From Streptomyces shenzhenensis (GTDB taxonomy: Bacteria > Actinomycetota > Actinomycetes > Streptomycetales > Streptomycetaceae), in assembly GCF_021462265.1 (NCBI RefSeq), contig NZ_JAJONF010000035.1:37455-101454 (forward strand): a stretch of 64,000 bases of DNA, given 5' to 3'. Under the pieces are notes generated by a model. It searched no databases, was not told where the DNA came from, and was given only the letters and a program-made list of their open reading frames with translations. The translations under genes were made by a program, and so were the position numbers. Position 1 is the stretch's first letter, and every line of letters begins with the position of its first letter. Of the stretch, positions 1-8,590 are shown piece after piece.

Positions 1-2
1 TG

Positions 3-590
3 GACACCCGGCTCGGGCCGCGCGTCCCGCGCGGCCAGGACGTGATCGCGTTGCCCGCGGGCAACGCGATCACCGTGCGCCGGGCCGACACCGACGACCT
101 GGCGGCGGCGAAGGCGATGCACGAACGCTGCTCGGCGCGGACGCTCGGGCTGCGTTATCACGGGCCGGTCAAGGACGCGGACCGTTACCTGAACCACCTG
201 CTCAGCCCCCGGTTCGGCCGGACACTGGCCGTGCAGAGCGCGTCGGGCCGGATCGTCGGCCTCGGGCACCTGCTGTGGGACGGCGACGAGACCGAGGTGG
301 CGCTGCTCGTCGAGGACGGGTGGCAGCGGCGCGGCATCGGCGGGGAACTGCTGTCCCGGCTGGTGGGGATGGCCGTGGAGGCGGGTTGCGAGAGCGTGTA
401 CGCGGTGACGCAGGCGTCCAACACCGGGATGGTGGCGGCGATGCGGGGACTGGGGCTGCCGCTCGATTACCAGATCGAGGAGGGGACGCTGGTCATCACA
501 GCGCGACTTGACGCGGTGCCGGGTGACGCCGTGTCTGCCGCGGGGTGGCTTTCCCGTGCGGGTGAGTCGGGGAACGCCGAAGCGCCGTAG
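3..590 (+). CDS. GNAT family N-acetyltransferase (C-terminal part, runs in from the left edge)
   Basis: The protein has a GNAT fold that would transfer an acetyl group from acetyl-CoA to an unidentified amine. The acetyl-CoA loop is visible as WQRRGIGGELLSRL, followed by the usual beta-strand/helix with VYAVTQASNTGM. A GTG at 42 could start a 182-aa protein. The frame is open to the left edge, though, and the residues before it (DTRLGPRVPRGQD) look like coding sequence of the same protein, so I treat it as the C-terminal domain of a longer one. The C-terminal 20 or so residues are Gly/Ala-rich and poorly conserved-looking. Substrate is unknown. The gene points toward the convergent PLP enzyme at 694-1872. 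Confidence 0.75.
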   Translation, partial: DTRLGPRVPRGQDVIALPAGNAITVRRADTDDLAAAKAMHERCSARTLGLRYHGPVKDADRYLNHLLSPRFGRTLAVQSASGRIVGLGHLLWDGDETEVALLVEDGWQRRGIGGELLSRLVGMAVEAGCESVYAVTQASNTGMVAAMRGLGLPLDYQIEEGTLVITARLDAVPGDAVSAAGWLSRAGESGNAEAP

Positions 591-622
591 AGGCTCGGGC
601 CGCGCGGCGGCTGCGGCCGCGC

Positions 623-690
623 CGTGGCTGTTCGCGCCCACGCGGCGGCAGCCGCACGTCAGACGCAGCCCCGCGCCCCTGAGGGGCGGC
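623..690. repeat. Dispersed intergenic repeat, copy 1
   Basis: This GC-rich segment lies between two convergent genes. It shares TCGCGCCCACGCGGCGG, then AGCCG and CAGCCCCGC in the same order, with 29488-29545. The same kind of element is, from general knowledge, scattered through Streptomyces intergenic regions. Its right end contains a small hairpin (CCCCTGAGGGG) that could help terminate transcription. Confidence 0.6.
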
Positions 691-693
691 GCC

Positions 694-1872
694 CTACCGG
701 CCCCCCAGCGCCCGGTCGAGGTCCGCCCACAGATCCTCCACGTCCTCCAGGCCCACCGAAAGCCGCAGCAGTCCGTCGCTCACCCCGGCACCCCGGCGGT
801 CGTCGGCGCCGACGACACGGTGGCTGATGGACGCCGGGTGCTGGATGAGGGTGTCGACGCTGCCCAGGCTGACGGCGGGGGTGATCAGGCGGACTCGGGA
901 GACGACCTCGTGCGGGTCGTCGGGGACCTCGAAGGCGATCATCGCGCCGCCCAGGCGCGGGTAGTGGACGCGGGCGACGCGTGGGTCCGCGGTGAGGCGG
1001 CGGGCCAGGTCGGCGGCGGTCGCGGAGGCGGCGCGGACCCGTACCGGGAGCGTGGACAGGCCGCGCAGCAGCAGGTAGCCGGCGAGCGGGTGCAGGACCC
1101 CGCCGGTCGCGAACCGTATCCTGCGGAGCTGCCCGGCGAACTCCTCGTCGCAGGCGACCACCCCGGCCAGCACGTCACCGTGGCCGCCGAGGTACTTGGT
1201 GGCGCTGTGCAGCACCAGCCGTGCGCCGAGTTCGGCGGGTCGTTGCAGCACGGGGGTGGCGAAGGTGTTGTCGGCGAGCAGCGGCACCGTGCCGCAGGAG
1301 TGGGCGACGGCCCGCAGGTCCAGTTCGGCCAGCGTCGGGTTGGCCGGGGACTCGACCAGCACCAGGCCGGTGTCGGGGCGCAGCGCGTCGGTGATGCCGG
1401 CCGGGTCGGTCCAGGTGACCTCGGTGCCGAGGAGTCCGGCGGTGAGGAGATGGTCGCTGCAGCCGTACAGGGGCCGTACGGCGACGACGTGGCGCAGGCC
1501 GGTCGTGGCGCGGGCGAGAAGGACGGCGGACAGCGCGGCCATGCCGCTGGCGAAGGCGACCGCGGACTCGGTGCCCTCCAGCCGGGCCAGGGCGGTCTCG
1601 AAGCGGGCGACCGTCGGATTGCCGAGGCGTCCGTAGACCGGCGGTCCCACCGGGTCCGCGCCGTCGGCGGCGAAGGCGTCGATACGGGCGGCCTCGGCGC
1701 GGCTGTCGTAGGACGGGTAGGTGGTGGACAGGTCGATCGGCGGGGCGTGCAGGCCCTGGCGGGCGAGGTCGTCGCGGCCGGCGTGCACGGCCTCGGTGGC
1801 CAGGGCGCGCCGCGCGCGGGAGGCGTGACCGCGGACGGGCGCCGGGTCGTCGTAGCTGCTCACTGAGTCCAT
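694..1872 (-). CDS. Cys/Met metabolism PLP-dependent enzyme (cystathionine gamma-synthase/lyase family)
   Basis: This is a fold-type I PLP enzyme of the Cys/Met metabolism family, about 392 aa, the usual length. It probably acts in transsulfuration (cystathionine gamma-synthase or gamma-lyase) or on a related sulfur amino acid. The PLP lysine is in HSATKYLGGH at about residue 226. The phosphate-binding SGMAALSA stretch and the YGRLGNPT motif are intact. I chose the ATG at 1872 rather than a longer GTG start at 1914, because the longer start would leave only 17 nt to the divergent Lrp gene and adds unconserved residues. The neighbour regulator at 1932 is of the Lrp/AsnC class, which often controls amino-acid enzymes next door. 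Motifs alone do not separate synthase from lyase. Confidence 0.85.
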   Translation of the reverse strand: MDSVSSYDDPAPVRGHASRARRALATEAVHAGRDDLARQGLHAPPIDLSTTYPSYDSRAEAARIDAFAADGADPVGPPVYGRLGNPTVARFETALARLEGTESAVAFASGMAALSAVLLARATTGLRHVVAVRPLYGCSDHLLTAGLLGTEVTWTDPAGITDALRPDTGLVLVESPANPTLAELDLRAVAHSCGTVPLLADNTFATPVLQRPAELGARLVLHSATKYLGGHGDVLAGVVACDEEFAGQLRRIRFATGGVLHPLAGYLLLRGLSTLPVRVRAASATAADLARRLTADPRVARVHYPRLGGAMIAFEVPDDPHEVVSRVRLITPAVSLGSVDTLIQHPASISHRVVGADDRRGAGVSDGLLRLSVGLEDVEDLWADLDRALGGR

Positions 1873-1879
1873 GACCGCA

Positions 1880-1914
1880 GGGTGAACACCCGACGGATCG
1901 TGTGGGGAAACCAC
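1880..1914. promoter_or_regulatory. Short dyads in the divergent promoter region
   Basis: Two small inverted repeats sit in the 59-bp gap between the divergent PLP-enzyme and Lrp genes: GGGTG-AA-CACCC (1880-1891) and GTGG-N5-CCAC (1902-1914). They are reasonable candidates for Lrp contact sites, but they are short and could arise by chance in this GC content. Confidence 0.3.
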
Positions 1915-1931
1915 CGTGTTACGTTCGGCGT

Positions 1932-2423
1932 ATGACCGATTCCGTCGTACTGGATCCGGTCGATCTGCATCTGCTGCGGCTGCTTCAGAACGACGCCCGG
2001 ACCACCTACCGCGATCTCGCCGCCCAGGTGGGCGTGGCGCCGTCGACCTGTCTGGACCGGGTCACCCGGCTGCGCCGCTCGGGGGTGATTCTCGGGCACC
2101 GCCTCGAACTCGATCCGGCCAGGCTCGGGCGGGGTCTGCAGGCGCTGCTGTCGGTGCAGGTCAGACCGCACCGGCGGGAGTTGGTGGGACCGTTCGTGGA
2201 GCGGATCCGGGCGCTGCCGGAGTCCCGGACGGTGTTCCATCTGACCGGTCCCGACGACTACCTCGTGCATGTGGCCGTGGCGGACATGACGGACCTGCAG
2301 CGGCTGGTCCTGGACGAGTTCACGGCCCGTCGGGAAGTGGCCCGGGTGGAGACCCGGCTGATCTTCCAGCAGTGGGAGTGCGGGCCGCTGCTTCCGCCGG
2401 TGCCGTCGGTTCAATCCCCGTGA
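1932..2423 (+). CDS. Lrp/AsnC family transcriptional regulator
   Basis: This is a 163-aa DNA-binding regulator. An N-terminal winged helix-turn-helix (DLHLLRLLQNDARTTYRDLA, then a second helix around APSTCLDRVTRL) is followed by a RAM/AsnC ligand-binding domain (VFHLTGPDDYLVHVAVADM). The family senses amino acids or related small molecules as octamers and usually controls a neighbouring gene and itself. It is transcribed away from the Cys/Met-type PLP enzyme with 59 bp between the starts, so that enzyme is the likely target. The ATG at 1932 puts the helix-turn-helix at the normal distance from the N-terminus; the longer upstream reading adds unconserved residues. Confidence 0.9.
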   Translation: MTDSVVLDPVDLHLLRLLQNDARTTYRDLAAQVGVAPSTCLDRVTRLRRSGVILGHRLELDPARLGRGLQALLSVQVRPHRRELVGPFVERIRALPESRTVFHLTGPDDYLVHVAVADMTDLQRLVLDEFTARREVARVETRLIFQQWECGPLLPPVPSVQSP

Positions 2424-2456
2424 CGCGCGGTGGCCCGTCGTACGAGGATGGACCGC

Positions 2457-4145
2457 ATGTCACAGACCAACACCCCGCTGCCCCGTCAGGTCGCCGACAC
2501 CTTCGTCGACGAGCTCATCGCCCTCGACCCGATCACCGGTACCTTCCTCGGCGACAAGGAGAGTTCGCGCCGGCTGCCGGACACCTCGCCGGCCGGCGCG
2601 GAGGCGCTGGCCCGGCTCCAGCGCGACACCCTCGCCAAGCTCGACGAGGCCGAGCGGCAGCCCGGTGCCGACAGTGACATCGAGCGTCGCTGCGCGCGCC
2701 TGCTGCGTGAGCGGCTCAACGCCTCCCTCGCCGTGCACGAGGCGGACGAGAGCCTGCGTTCGGTCAGCAACCTGAGCTCGGCCGCGCACGCGGTGCGTCA
2801 GGTGTTCACGGTGACGCCCACCGCCACCGAGGAGGACTGGACGGCCGTCGCCGAACGGCTGCGCGCGGTGCCGGCCGCGCTGGAAGGCTACCGGCAGTCG
2901 CTCGAACTGGGCCTGGACCGGAAGCTGCCCGCCGGTCCGCGGGCCACCGCGACCTTCGTCCGCCAGCTCGGCGAGTGGGCCGACACGGGCGACGGCAAGG
3001 GCTGGTTCGAGCAGTTCGCGGCGTCCGGTCCCGAGTCGCTGCGGGCCGAGCTGGACGCGGCGGCCCGCTCGGCCACCGAGGCCGTGGTGGCGCTGCGCGA
3101 CTGGATGCGGGACGTGTACGCGCCCGCGGTCGAGGGCGCGCCGGACGTGGTGGGCCGGGAGCGGTACGCGCGCTGGGTCCGCCACTTCAACGGCACCGAC
3201 CTCGATCTGGACGAGGCGTACGCGTACGGCTGGTCCGAGTACCACCGGCTGCTCGCCGAGATGAAGGCCGAGGCCGAGAAGATCCTGCCCGGCGCGGCCA
3301 CCCCGTGGGTGGCGCTGGCACACCTGGACGAGCAGGGCACCCACATCGAGGGTGTCGACGAGGTGCGCGGCTGGCTGCAGTCGGTGATGGACGAGGCCAT
3401 CGAGAAGCTGGACGGCACCCACTTCGACCTGGCCGAGCGGGTGCGCCGGGTGGAGTCCCGGATCGCTCCGCCCGGCAGCGCGGCGGCGCCCTACTACACG
3501 CCGCCGTCGGACGACTTCTCGCGCCCGGGCATCACCTGGCTGCCGACGATGGGCCAGACCCGGTTCCCGGTCTACGACCTCGTCTCGACCTGGTACCACG
3601 AGGGCGTGCCCGGCCACCACCTCCAGCTGGCGCAGTGGAAGCACATCGCCGAGAACCTCTCCCGCTACCAGGCCAGCGTGGGCATGGTCAGCGCGAACGC
3701 CGAGGGCTGGGCGCTGTACGCGGAGCGGCTGATGGACGAGCTGGGCTTCCTCACCGACCCGGAGCGGCGCCTCGGCTATCTGGACGCGCAGATGATGCGG
3801 GCCGCGCGGGTCATCATCGACATCGGCATGCACCTGGAGCTGACGATCCCCGACGACTCCCCCTTCCACCCCGGGGAGCGCTGGACGCCCGCGCTGGCGC
3901 AGGAGTTCTTCGGCTCGCACAGCAGCCGGCCCGCGGACTTCGTGGAGAGCGAGCTGACCCGCTACCTGTCGATGCCGGGGCAGGCCATCGGCTACAAGCT
4001 GGGCGAGCGGGCCTGGCTGCTGGGCCGGGAGAAGGCCCGGGAGCGGCAGGGCGCCGGCTTCGACCTCAAGTCCTGGCACATGGCGGCCCTGTCCCAGGGT
4101 TCGCTGGGCCTGGACGACCTGGTGGACGAGCTGTCGCGGCTCTGA
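2457..4145 (+). CDS. DUF885 family protein (metallopeptidase-like)
   Basis: This 562-aa protein belongs to the DUF885 family, generally regarded as zinc-peptidase-like. The hallmark HEGVPGHH motif is at about residue 381, and the C-terminal block with GQAIGYKLGERAWLLGREKA is also typical. No signal peptide is seen, so it is probably cytoplasmic. The ATG at 2457 is preferred over a start at 2430 because the earlier nine residues are basic and unconserved. It follows the Lrp gene by 33 nt in the same direction and may be co-transcribed with it. The substrate is unknown. The stop codon lies at the beginning of a 20-bp tandem repeat array. Confidence 0.85.
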   Translation: MSQTNTPLPRQVADTFVDELIALDPITGTFLGDKESSRRLPDTSPAGAEALARLQRDTLAKLDEAERQPGADSDIERRCARLLRERLNASLAVHEADESLRSVSNLSSAAHAVRQVFTVTPTATEEDWTAVAERLRAVPAALEGYRQSLELGLDRKLPAGPRATATFVRQLGEWADTGDGKGWFEQFAASGPESLRAELDAAARSATEAVVALRDWMRDVYAPAVEGAPDVVGRERYARWVRHFNGTDLDLDEAYAYGWSEYHRLLAEMKAEAEKILPGAATPWVALAHLDEQGTHIEGVDEVRGWLQSVMDEAIEKLDGTHFDLAERVRRVESRIAPPGSAAAPYYTPPSDDFSRPGITWLPTMGQTRFPVYDLVSTWYHEGVPGHHLQLAQWKHIAENLSRYQASVGMVSANAEGWALYAERLMDELGFLTDPERRLGYLDAQMMRAARVIIDIGMHLELTIPDDSPFHPGERWTPALAQEFFGSHSSRPADFVESELTRYLSMPGQAIGYKLGERAWLLGREKARERQGAGFDLKSWHMAALSQGSLGLDDLVDELSRL

Positions 4146-4222
4146 CGCCACGGGTCCGGGCCTGACGCCACGGGTCCGCGCCCGATGTCGCGGGTCCGCG
4201 CCCGATGTCGCGGTCCTGCGCC
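4143..4222. repeat. Four tandem 20-bp repeats
   Basis: Four head-to-tail 20-bp units start at the TGA of the DUF885 gene (4143, 4163, 4183, 4203). Units 1 and 2 begin TGACGCCACGGGTCC; units 3 and 4 begin CGATGTCGCGG. Unit 3 shares its second half with unit 2. The array fills half of the gap before the next gene. Confidence 0.8.
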
Positions 4223-4314
4223 GGTCTGCCGTTCGGGGGTGCTCCGGTGGCGGCGGCCGGTGACAGGGGCCTTGCTGGTGCCGGGGGCCACCGGCGACAG
4301 GAAGCGAGCCGCGC

Positions 4315-4995
4315 ATGCAGACCTCCACGCCCCGGCGGCAGCCGCTGCGGACCCCCCGCGCCGCCGGTGCGGCGGGGATCGTCTTCGCGCTGCTGCTCGC
4401 GGCCGCCATCGTGCTGATCCGGCTGAGCATCCCGCAGGGCGCCGACGCGGGCACCGTACCGCAGCCGCGTGCGGCCCAGCGCGGTGCCCTCCACACCGCC
4501 CTGCTGCTGGTGCCGTTCGCCGGCATCTTCTTCCTGTGGTTCGTCGGCGCCGTCCGCGCACATGTCGGCGACGCCGAGGACCGGTTCATGGCGACCGTGT
4601 TCCTCGGCAGCGGCCTGGTCTTCACGGCCACGATGTTCGGCGCCGCCGCGGCGGCCGCGGCCGTGCTCGGCACCGCGCATCCGGCGGGTACCTCGCCGTC
4701 CCGGCCCACCTGGGACTTCGGCCGGCACCTCGCGTACACGCTGATGACCGGGTACGCGATGCGGATGGCGGCCGTCTTCGTCTGTTCCGCCTCGGTGATG
4801 GGGCACCGCCTGGGCGTCCTGCCCCGATGGCTCACGCTGCTGGGCTTCCTCACCACCCTGGCCCTGCTGTTCCTGTCGTCCACCGTGCCCTGGGCCGAAC
4901 TGGCGTTCCCGGCCTGGTCGCTGCTGCTCGGCGCGTACCTCGTCGGGGCGAGTTTCCGCCGCTCCGCCGCGGTCCCGGCCGCCCCGGGCCCCTGA
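4315..4995 (+). CDS. Predicted multi-pass membrane protein, unknown function
   Basis: This 226-aa integral membrane protein has a basic N-terminus and about six hydrophobic segments (around residues 18-37, 60-80, 95-118, 140-160, 172-190 and 195-212). No enzymatic or transport motif is recognisable. It starts 170 nt after the DUF885 gene, separated by the 20-bp repeat array, and stands 138 nt before the ferredoxin gene. It may be a stand-alone gene. The ATG at 4315 gives a typical positive-inside N-terminus. Confidence 0.7.
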   Translation: MQTSTPRRQPLRTPRAAGAAGIVFALLLAAAIVLIRLSIPQGADAGTVPQPRAAQRGALHTALLLVPFAGIFFLWFVGAVRAHVGDAEDRFMATVFLGSGLVFTATMFGAAAAAAAVLGTAHPAGTSPSRPTWDFGRHLAYTLMTGYAMRMAAVFVCSASVMGHRLGVLPRWLTLLGFLTTLALLFLSSTVPWAELAFPAWSLLLGAYLVGASFRRSAAVPAAPGP

Positions 4996-5133
4996 CGGCT
5001 CACCCGATCGGCGGCCCCGGCGCGCCGCGGCCGGGCCGGGCTCCCATGCTGGCGTGCGGGGAGTCCCCCGCCGTCCGAGTGCGGAACGACGGACCGCGGT
5101 CGCACCCGACCTGGCCACCGGAAGGGCGGAGCC

Positions 5134-5364
5134 ATGACGCGCCTTGTCGTCGACCTCAACAGATGCCAGGGGTACGCGCAGTGCGCGTTCCTCGCGCCGG
5201 ACGTCTTCGCCATGCACGGCGAGGAGGCGCTCGTCTACAACCCGCGGGCCGAGCGGGAGCAGCGGGAGCGGGTGGCGCGCGCCGTCGCCGCCTGCCCGGT
5301 GCAGGCGATCACCGCCGACGGACTGGACGGACACCCGGAAGGCGCCTCCGATGCCGCCCACTGA
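5134..5364 (+). CDS. [3Fe-4S] ferredoxin
   Basis: This 76-aa ferredoxin has three cysteine ligands at residues 11, 17 and 54 (C-x5-C ... CP). That pattern holds a single 3Fe-4S cluster, as in Streptomyces P450 redox partners. It should carry electrons from the FAD reductase encoded immediately downstream (its start lies 14 nt inside this gene) to the P450 at 6780. The start at 5134 has a purine-rich GGAAGGGCGGAG upstream. The tight overlap with the reductase points to translational coupling. The ligand count excludes a 4Fe-4S form. Confidence 0.9.
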   Translation: MTRLVVDLNRCQGYAQCAFLAPDVFAMHGEEALVYNPRAEREQRERVARAVAACPVQAITADGLDGHPEGASDAAH

Positions 5365-6745
5365 CTATCTCGACTGGCTGCGGCGCGAGGGCCGGATCGT
5401 GATCGTGGGTGCCTCCCTGGCCGGACTGCGGGGTGCCGAGACGCTGCGTGCCGAGGGGTTCGGCGGCGAACTCACCATGATCGGCGACGAGCCGTACGAA
5501 CCCTACGACCGGCCGCCGCTGTCCAAGGCGGTGCTGCTCGGCAGGGCGGCCCCGCACCACACGGAGCTGCCGCGCCGCCGGGAGATCGACGCGAAGTGGC
5601 GGCTCGGTGTCGCGGCCACCGGTCTCGACACCGAGGCCAAGCGGGTCCGGCTGGCCGACGGCGACGAGGTCGAGTACGACCGGCTGCTGATCGCGACCGG
5701 GGTGCGGGCCCGGCCCTGGCCCAGGGAGGACGAGGCCCGGCTGGAGGGCGTGTTCACGCTGCGCACCCGGGACGACGCGGCCGCGCTGCTGCGCCGGCTG
5801 AAGGCCGGGCCGCGCCGGGTGTTCGTGATCGGTGCCGGGTTCACCGGGTCGGAGATCGCCTCGGCCTGCCGGGAACAGGGGATCGCGGTCACCGTGGCGG
5901 AACGCGCGGGCGCGCCGCTGGTGGGCGCCCTCGGCGGGGTGATCGGAGCGGTCGCGGCCGACATGCACCGCGAGAACGGGGTGGATCTGCGCACCGGGGT
6001 CATGGTCACGGCGCTGGAGGGCGATCCGGTCGGGCGGGTACGGGCGGTCCATCTGTCCGACGAGAGCATCGTCGAGGCGGACGTGGTGATCGTCTCGCTC
6101 GGCGCGACCCGCAACACCGACTGGCTCGCCGGTTCCGGTCTGGGCGCGGGCCCGCGGGGCATCGCCTGCGACGCGGGCTGCCGTGCCTTCGACTTCCGGG
6201 GCATCGTCACCGACGACGTCTTCGTCGCCGGCGACGTCGCACGGTCCCCGCACGCGCTGTTCGGCTACCAGTTCCTGTCCCTGGAGCACTGGGGCAACGC
6301 GGTCGCCCAGGCCGAGATCGCCGCGCACAACATGATCAGCCCGAGCGCCGCACGGAGGCCGCACCTGTGGGTGCCGGCGTTCTGGTCGTCGCAGTTCGGC
6401 GTGAACATCAAGTCGGTCGGGGTGCCGCCGATGGGCGAGCAGATCATGATCACGCAGGGTTCGCCGGCCGAACGCCGGTTCGTCGGGGTCTACGGCTACC
6501 AGGGCCGGACGATCGCCGCGGTGAGCTTCGACAACACCCGGTGGCTGGAGTTCTACCAGCGGGAGATCGAGAGGGGCGGGCCGTTCCCGGTGGAGTTCCC
6601 GACGGTGGACCGCCGTCCCGAGGGGCGGGTGCCGGTCGACGCAGGCTTCCCGGACCCGGCGCTGCCGACGCACGGCCCCATGGTGACCCTGAGCGGCCAC
6701 TCGCCGACCGACCAGCAGCTGGTCTTCCACCCCGCCCACCACTGA
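5351..6745 (+). CDS. FAD-dependent ferredoxin reductase (NAD(P)/FAD pyridine nucleotide-disulfide family)
   Basis: A 464-aa flavoprotein that would move electrons from NAD(P)H through FAD to the upstream ferredoxin. The FAD dinucleotide motif IVIVGASLAGLRGAETLR is near residue 20. The second (NAD(P)H) Rossmann motif VFVIGAGFTGSEIAS is near residue 160. The FAD-closing VFVAGDVA segment is near residue 295. The C-terminal region matches the reductase domain of the BphA4/putidaredoxin-reductase type. The ATG at 5351 overlaps the ferredoxin stop and is followed directly by the Rossmann segment. The P450 starts 34 nt after its end, giving a complete class I electron-transfer cassette. Confidence 0.9.
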   Translation: MPPTDYLDWLRREGRIVIVGASLAGLRGAETLRAEGFGGELTMIGDEPYEPYDRPPLSKAVLLGRAAPHHTELPRRREIDAKWRLGVAATGLDTEAKRVRLADGDEVEYDRLLIATGVRARPWPREDEARLEGVFTLRTRDDAAALLRRLKAGPRRVFVIGAGFTGSEIASACREQGIAVTVAERAGAPLVGALGGVIGAVAADMHRENGVDLRTGVMVTALEGDPVGRVRAVHLSDESIVEADVVIVSLGATRNTDWLAGSGLGAGPRGIACDAGCRAFDFRGIVTDDVFVAGDVARSPHALFGYQFLSLEHWGNAVAQAEIAAHNMISPSAARRPHLWVPAFWSSQFGVNIKSVGVPPMGEQIMITQGSPAERRFVGVYGYQGRTIAAVSFDNTRWLEFYQREIERGGPFPVEFPTVDRRPEGRVPVDAGFPDPALPTHGPMVTLSGHSPTDQQLVFHPAHH

Positions 6746-6779
6746 CCGCGCCCCGGCCTCGACGCTCCAAGGAACCGTC

Positions 6780-8009
6780 ATGACGCAGACCTCGATGTTG
6801 CGCCGGATCACCGACTTCGCGAACCGCGCCGACCCGTACCCGCTGTACGAGGAGCTCCGCAGGACGCCGGTGCTGCACGAGGAGGAGGACGGCCCCTACC
6901 TCGTCAGCACCTACCACGACATCAAGGCCCTGCTCCATGATCCGCGGATCAGTTCCGACGCCGCCAACCTGGCCTCGCTCGGGCAGGACGAGTTGTCCGG
7001 TCCGGAGGCGACGGGGCTGCCTCCGAGCTTCATCCGGCTCGACCCGCCGGAGCACGACCGGCTGCGCCGGATCGCCAACAGCTCGTTCGGGCCGCCGCAC
7101 CGGCCGCACCGGGTCGACAACATGCTGGGGCAGCTGGAGGAGATCGTCACCGGGCTGATCGACGGTCTCGGGGACGCGCGGGAGATCGACCTGGTCGACC
7201 AGTTCGCGTACCCGTTCCCGGTGACCGTCATCTGCCGGCTGCTCGGCGTGCCGCGCGAGGACGAGCCGCGTTTCCGGTCCTGGGTCGATCCGATCGTCGC
7301 CGGTCTGGACCCCGACACGCGTACCGCCGCCGGCGCCGAGAGAGCCGCACAGGAGGCCCGGCTGCAGCTCGGCATGTACCTGAACGGGCTGGTGGAGCAG
7401 CGCGCCAGGGAGACCCGCGACGACATGCTGTCGGACCTGGTGCACAGTCACGGTCCGGACGGCGCCATGACGACGATGGAGGTGCTCAGCACCTCGGTGC
7501 TGCTGCTCATCGCCGGTCACGAGACGACGGTCAACCTCATCACCAACGGCATGCTGACGCTGCTGCGGTATCCCGAGATCCTGGAGCGGTTGCGCCACGA
7601 CCCCGGGCTGTCGGTGCGGATCGTGGAGGAGCTGCTGCGTTACGAGCCGCCGGTCCAGTTGCTGCCGCAGCGCACCTGCATCGCCGACATCGAGGTGCGC
7701 GGGGTGACCATCCCCAAGGGCTCGCGCATCTGGCTGGTGCTGGGCGCGGGCAACCGGGACCCGCACCGGTTCACCGATCCCGACCGCTTCGACCCGGACC
7801 GCCGGGACATCCAGCACCTCGGCTTCGGCAGCGGCATCCACAGCTGCTTCGGCGCCCCGCTGGCCCGCCTGGAAACCCAGATCGCGCTGTCCGAGCTGGC
7901 CCGCCGGCTCGACAGCCCCCGGCTGGTGGCGGACCCGCCGCCGTACCGGCAGAACGCGGTGCTGCGCGGTCCGCGTCACCTCGGCATCGCGATCGACGGG
8001 GTGAAGTGA
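6780..8009 (+). CDS. Cytochrome P450
   Basis: A 409-aa soluble bacterial P450. The heme-thiolate motif FGSGIHSCFGA has its cysteine at about residue 356. The I-helix carries AGHETT and the K-helix EELLRYEP supplies ExxR. It has the length and motif set of CYP105/CYP107-like monooxygenases; the CYP family number cannot be assigned by eye. Ferredoxin and reductase lie directly upstream in the same direction, so the redox chain is self-contained. The substrate is unknown and no biosynthetic or catabolic gene adjoins the cassette. Confidence 0.93.
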   Translation: MTQTSMLRRITDFANRADPYPLYEELRRTPVLHEEEDGPYLVSTYHDIKALLHDPRISSDAANLASLGQDELSGPEATGLPPSFIRLDPPEHDRLRRIANSSFGPPHRPHRVDNMLGQLEEIVTGLIDGLGDAREIDLVDQFAYPFPVTVICRLLGVPREDEPRFRSWVDPIVAGLDPDTRTAAGAERAAQEARLQLGMYLNGLVEQRARETRDDMLSDLVHSHGPDGAMTTMEVLSTSVLLLIAGHETTVNLITNGMLTLLRYPEILERLRHDPGLSVRIVEELLRYEPPVQLLPQRTCIADIEVRGVTIPKGSRIWLVLGAGNRDPHRFTDPDRFDPDRRDIQHLGFGSGIHSCFGAPLARLETQIALSELARRLDSPRLVADPPPYRQNAVLRGPRHLGIAIDGVK

Positions 8010-8027
8010 CAGAGAAGTGACAGGCCG

Positions 8028-8543
8028 TCAGGAGGCGAGTCTGCGCAACTGCACGAGGCCCAGCCAGGTTTCCGGTCCGGGTCTGGTGTAGGCGGCGCGC
8101 ACCGCGTAGGTGCCGGGCTCCAGCGGCACACGCAGATGGTCTCCGCCCCCGGCCTCGCCGCCCGGCCAGGCGGAGTCGAACAGGACGACGGGGCCCGGCA
8201 CCCGCCAGCGGATCTCGTTCTCCCACACGGCGCCGTCGAGGGCGGCGGGCACCTGTGCGAGGAGTTCCTCTTCCGAGCCCGCGGCCGACCACCGGACGAA
8301 GGTGCCGTGGTCCGGCAGGAAGGACGTCGAGGCGGGTTCGTCGCCGAGGACCAGAGCGGTGCTGTCCCCGACCGGAAGCAGTCCGATGTAGCCGTCGACC
8401 TCGCAGGCCCGGTCATAGTCGGTGGCCAGTTCCTCGCTGTCGGCGCCGGCCCAGAACGCCAGGACCGTCTCCGGGACCGCGACGAGCGGGCCGCCGCCCG
8501 ACTCCACCCACTCCACCGCGCCGGGATCCGCATATCGAGTCAT
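8028..8543 (-). CDS. Imm21-like immunity-family protein
   Basis: A 171-aa acidic cytoplasmic protein whose N-terminus (VEWVESGGGPLVAVPETVLAFWAG) and overall pattern match what I know as the immunity protein 21 (Imm21) family. These are predicted to neutralise polymorphic toxins. No toxin gene is adjacent: it is convergent with the P450 and followed upstream by the rhodanese gene. It may be an orphan immunity protein or an Imm21 homologue with a housekeeping role. The family call rests on recognising sequence, not a search. Confidence 0.65.
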   Translation of the reverse strand: MTRYADPGAVEWVESGGGPLVAVPETVLAFWAGADSEELATDYDRACEVDGYIGLLPVGDSTALVLGDEPASTSFLPDHGTFVRWSAAGSEEELLAQVPAALDGAVWENEIRWRVPGPVVLFDSAWPGGEAGGGDHLRVPLEPGTYAVRAAYTRPGPETWLGLVQLRRLAS

Positions 8544-8590
8544 GGGGCGAACTTACACGTACGGCGACGGCACAGGTTCGCCTCCGGGAA

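Noticed and set aside
508..1866. Long rightward open frame opposite the PLP enzyme
   Set aside because: It is the antisense of a gene with intact PLP motifs; its translation is Arg/Gly/Gln-rich with no recognisable domain, as expected from GC-rich shadow frames.
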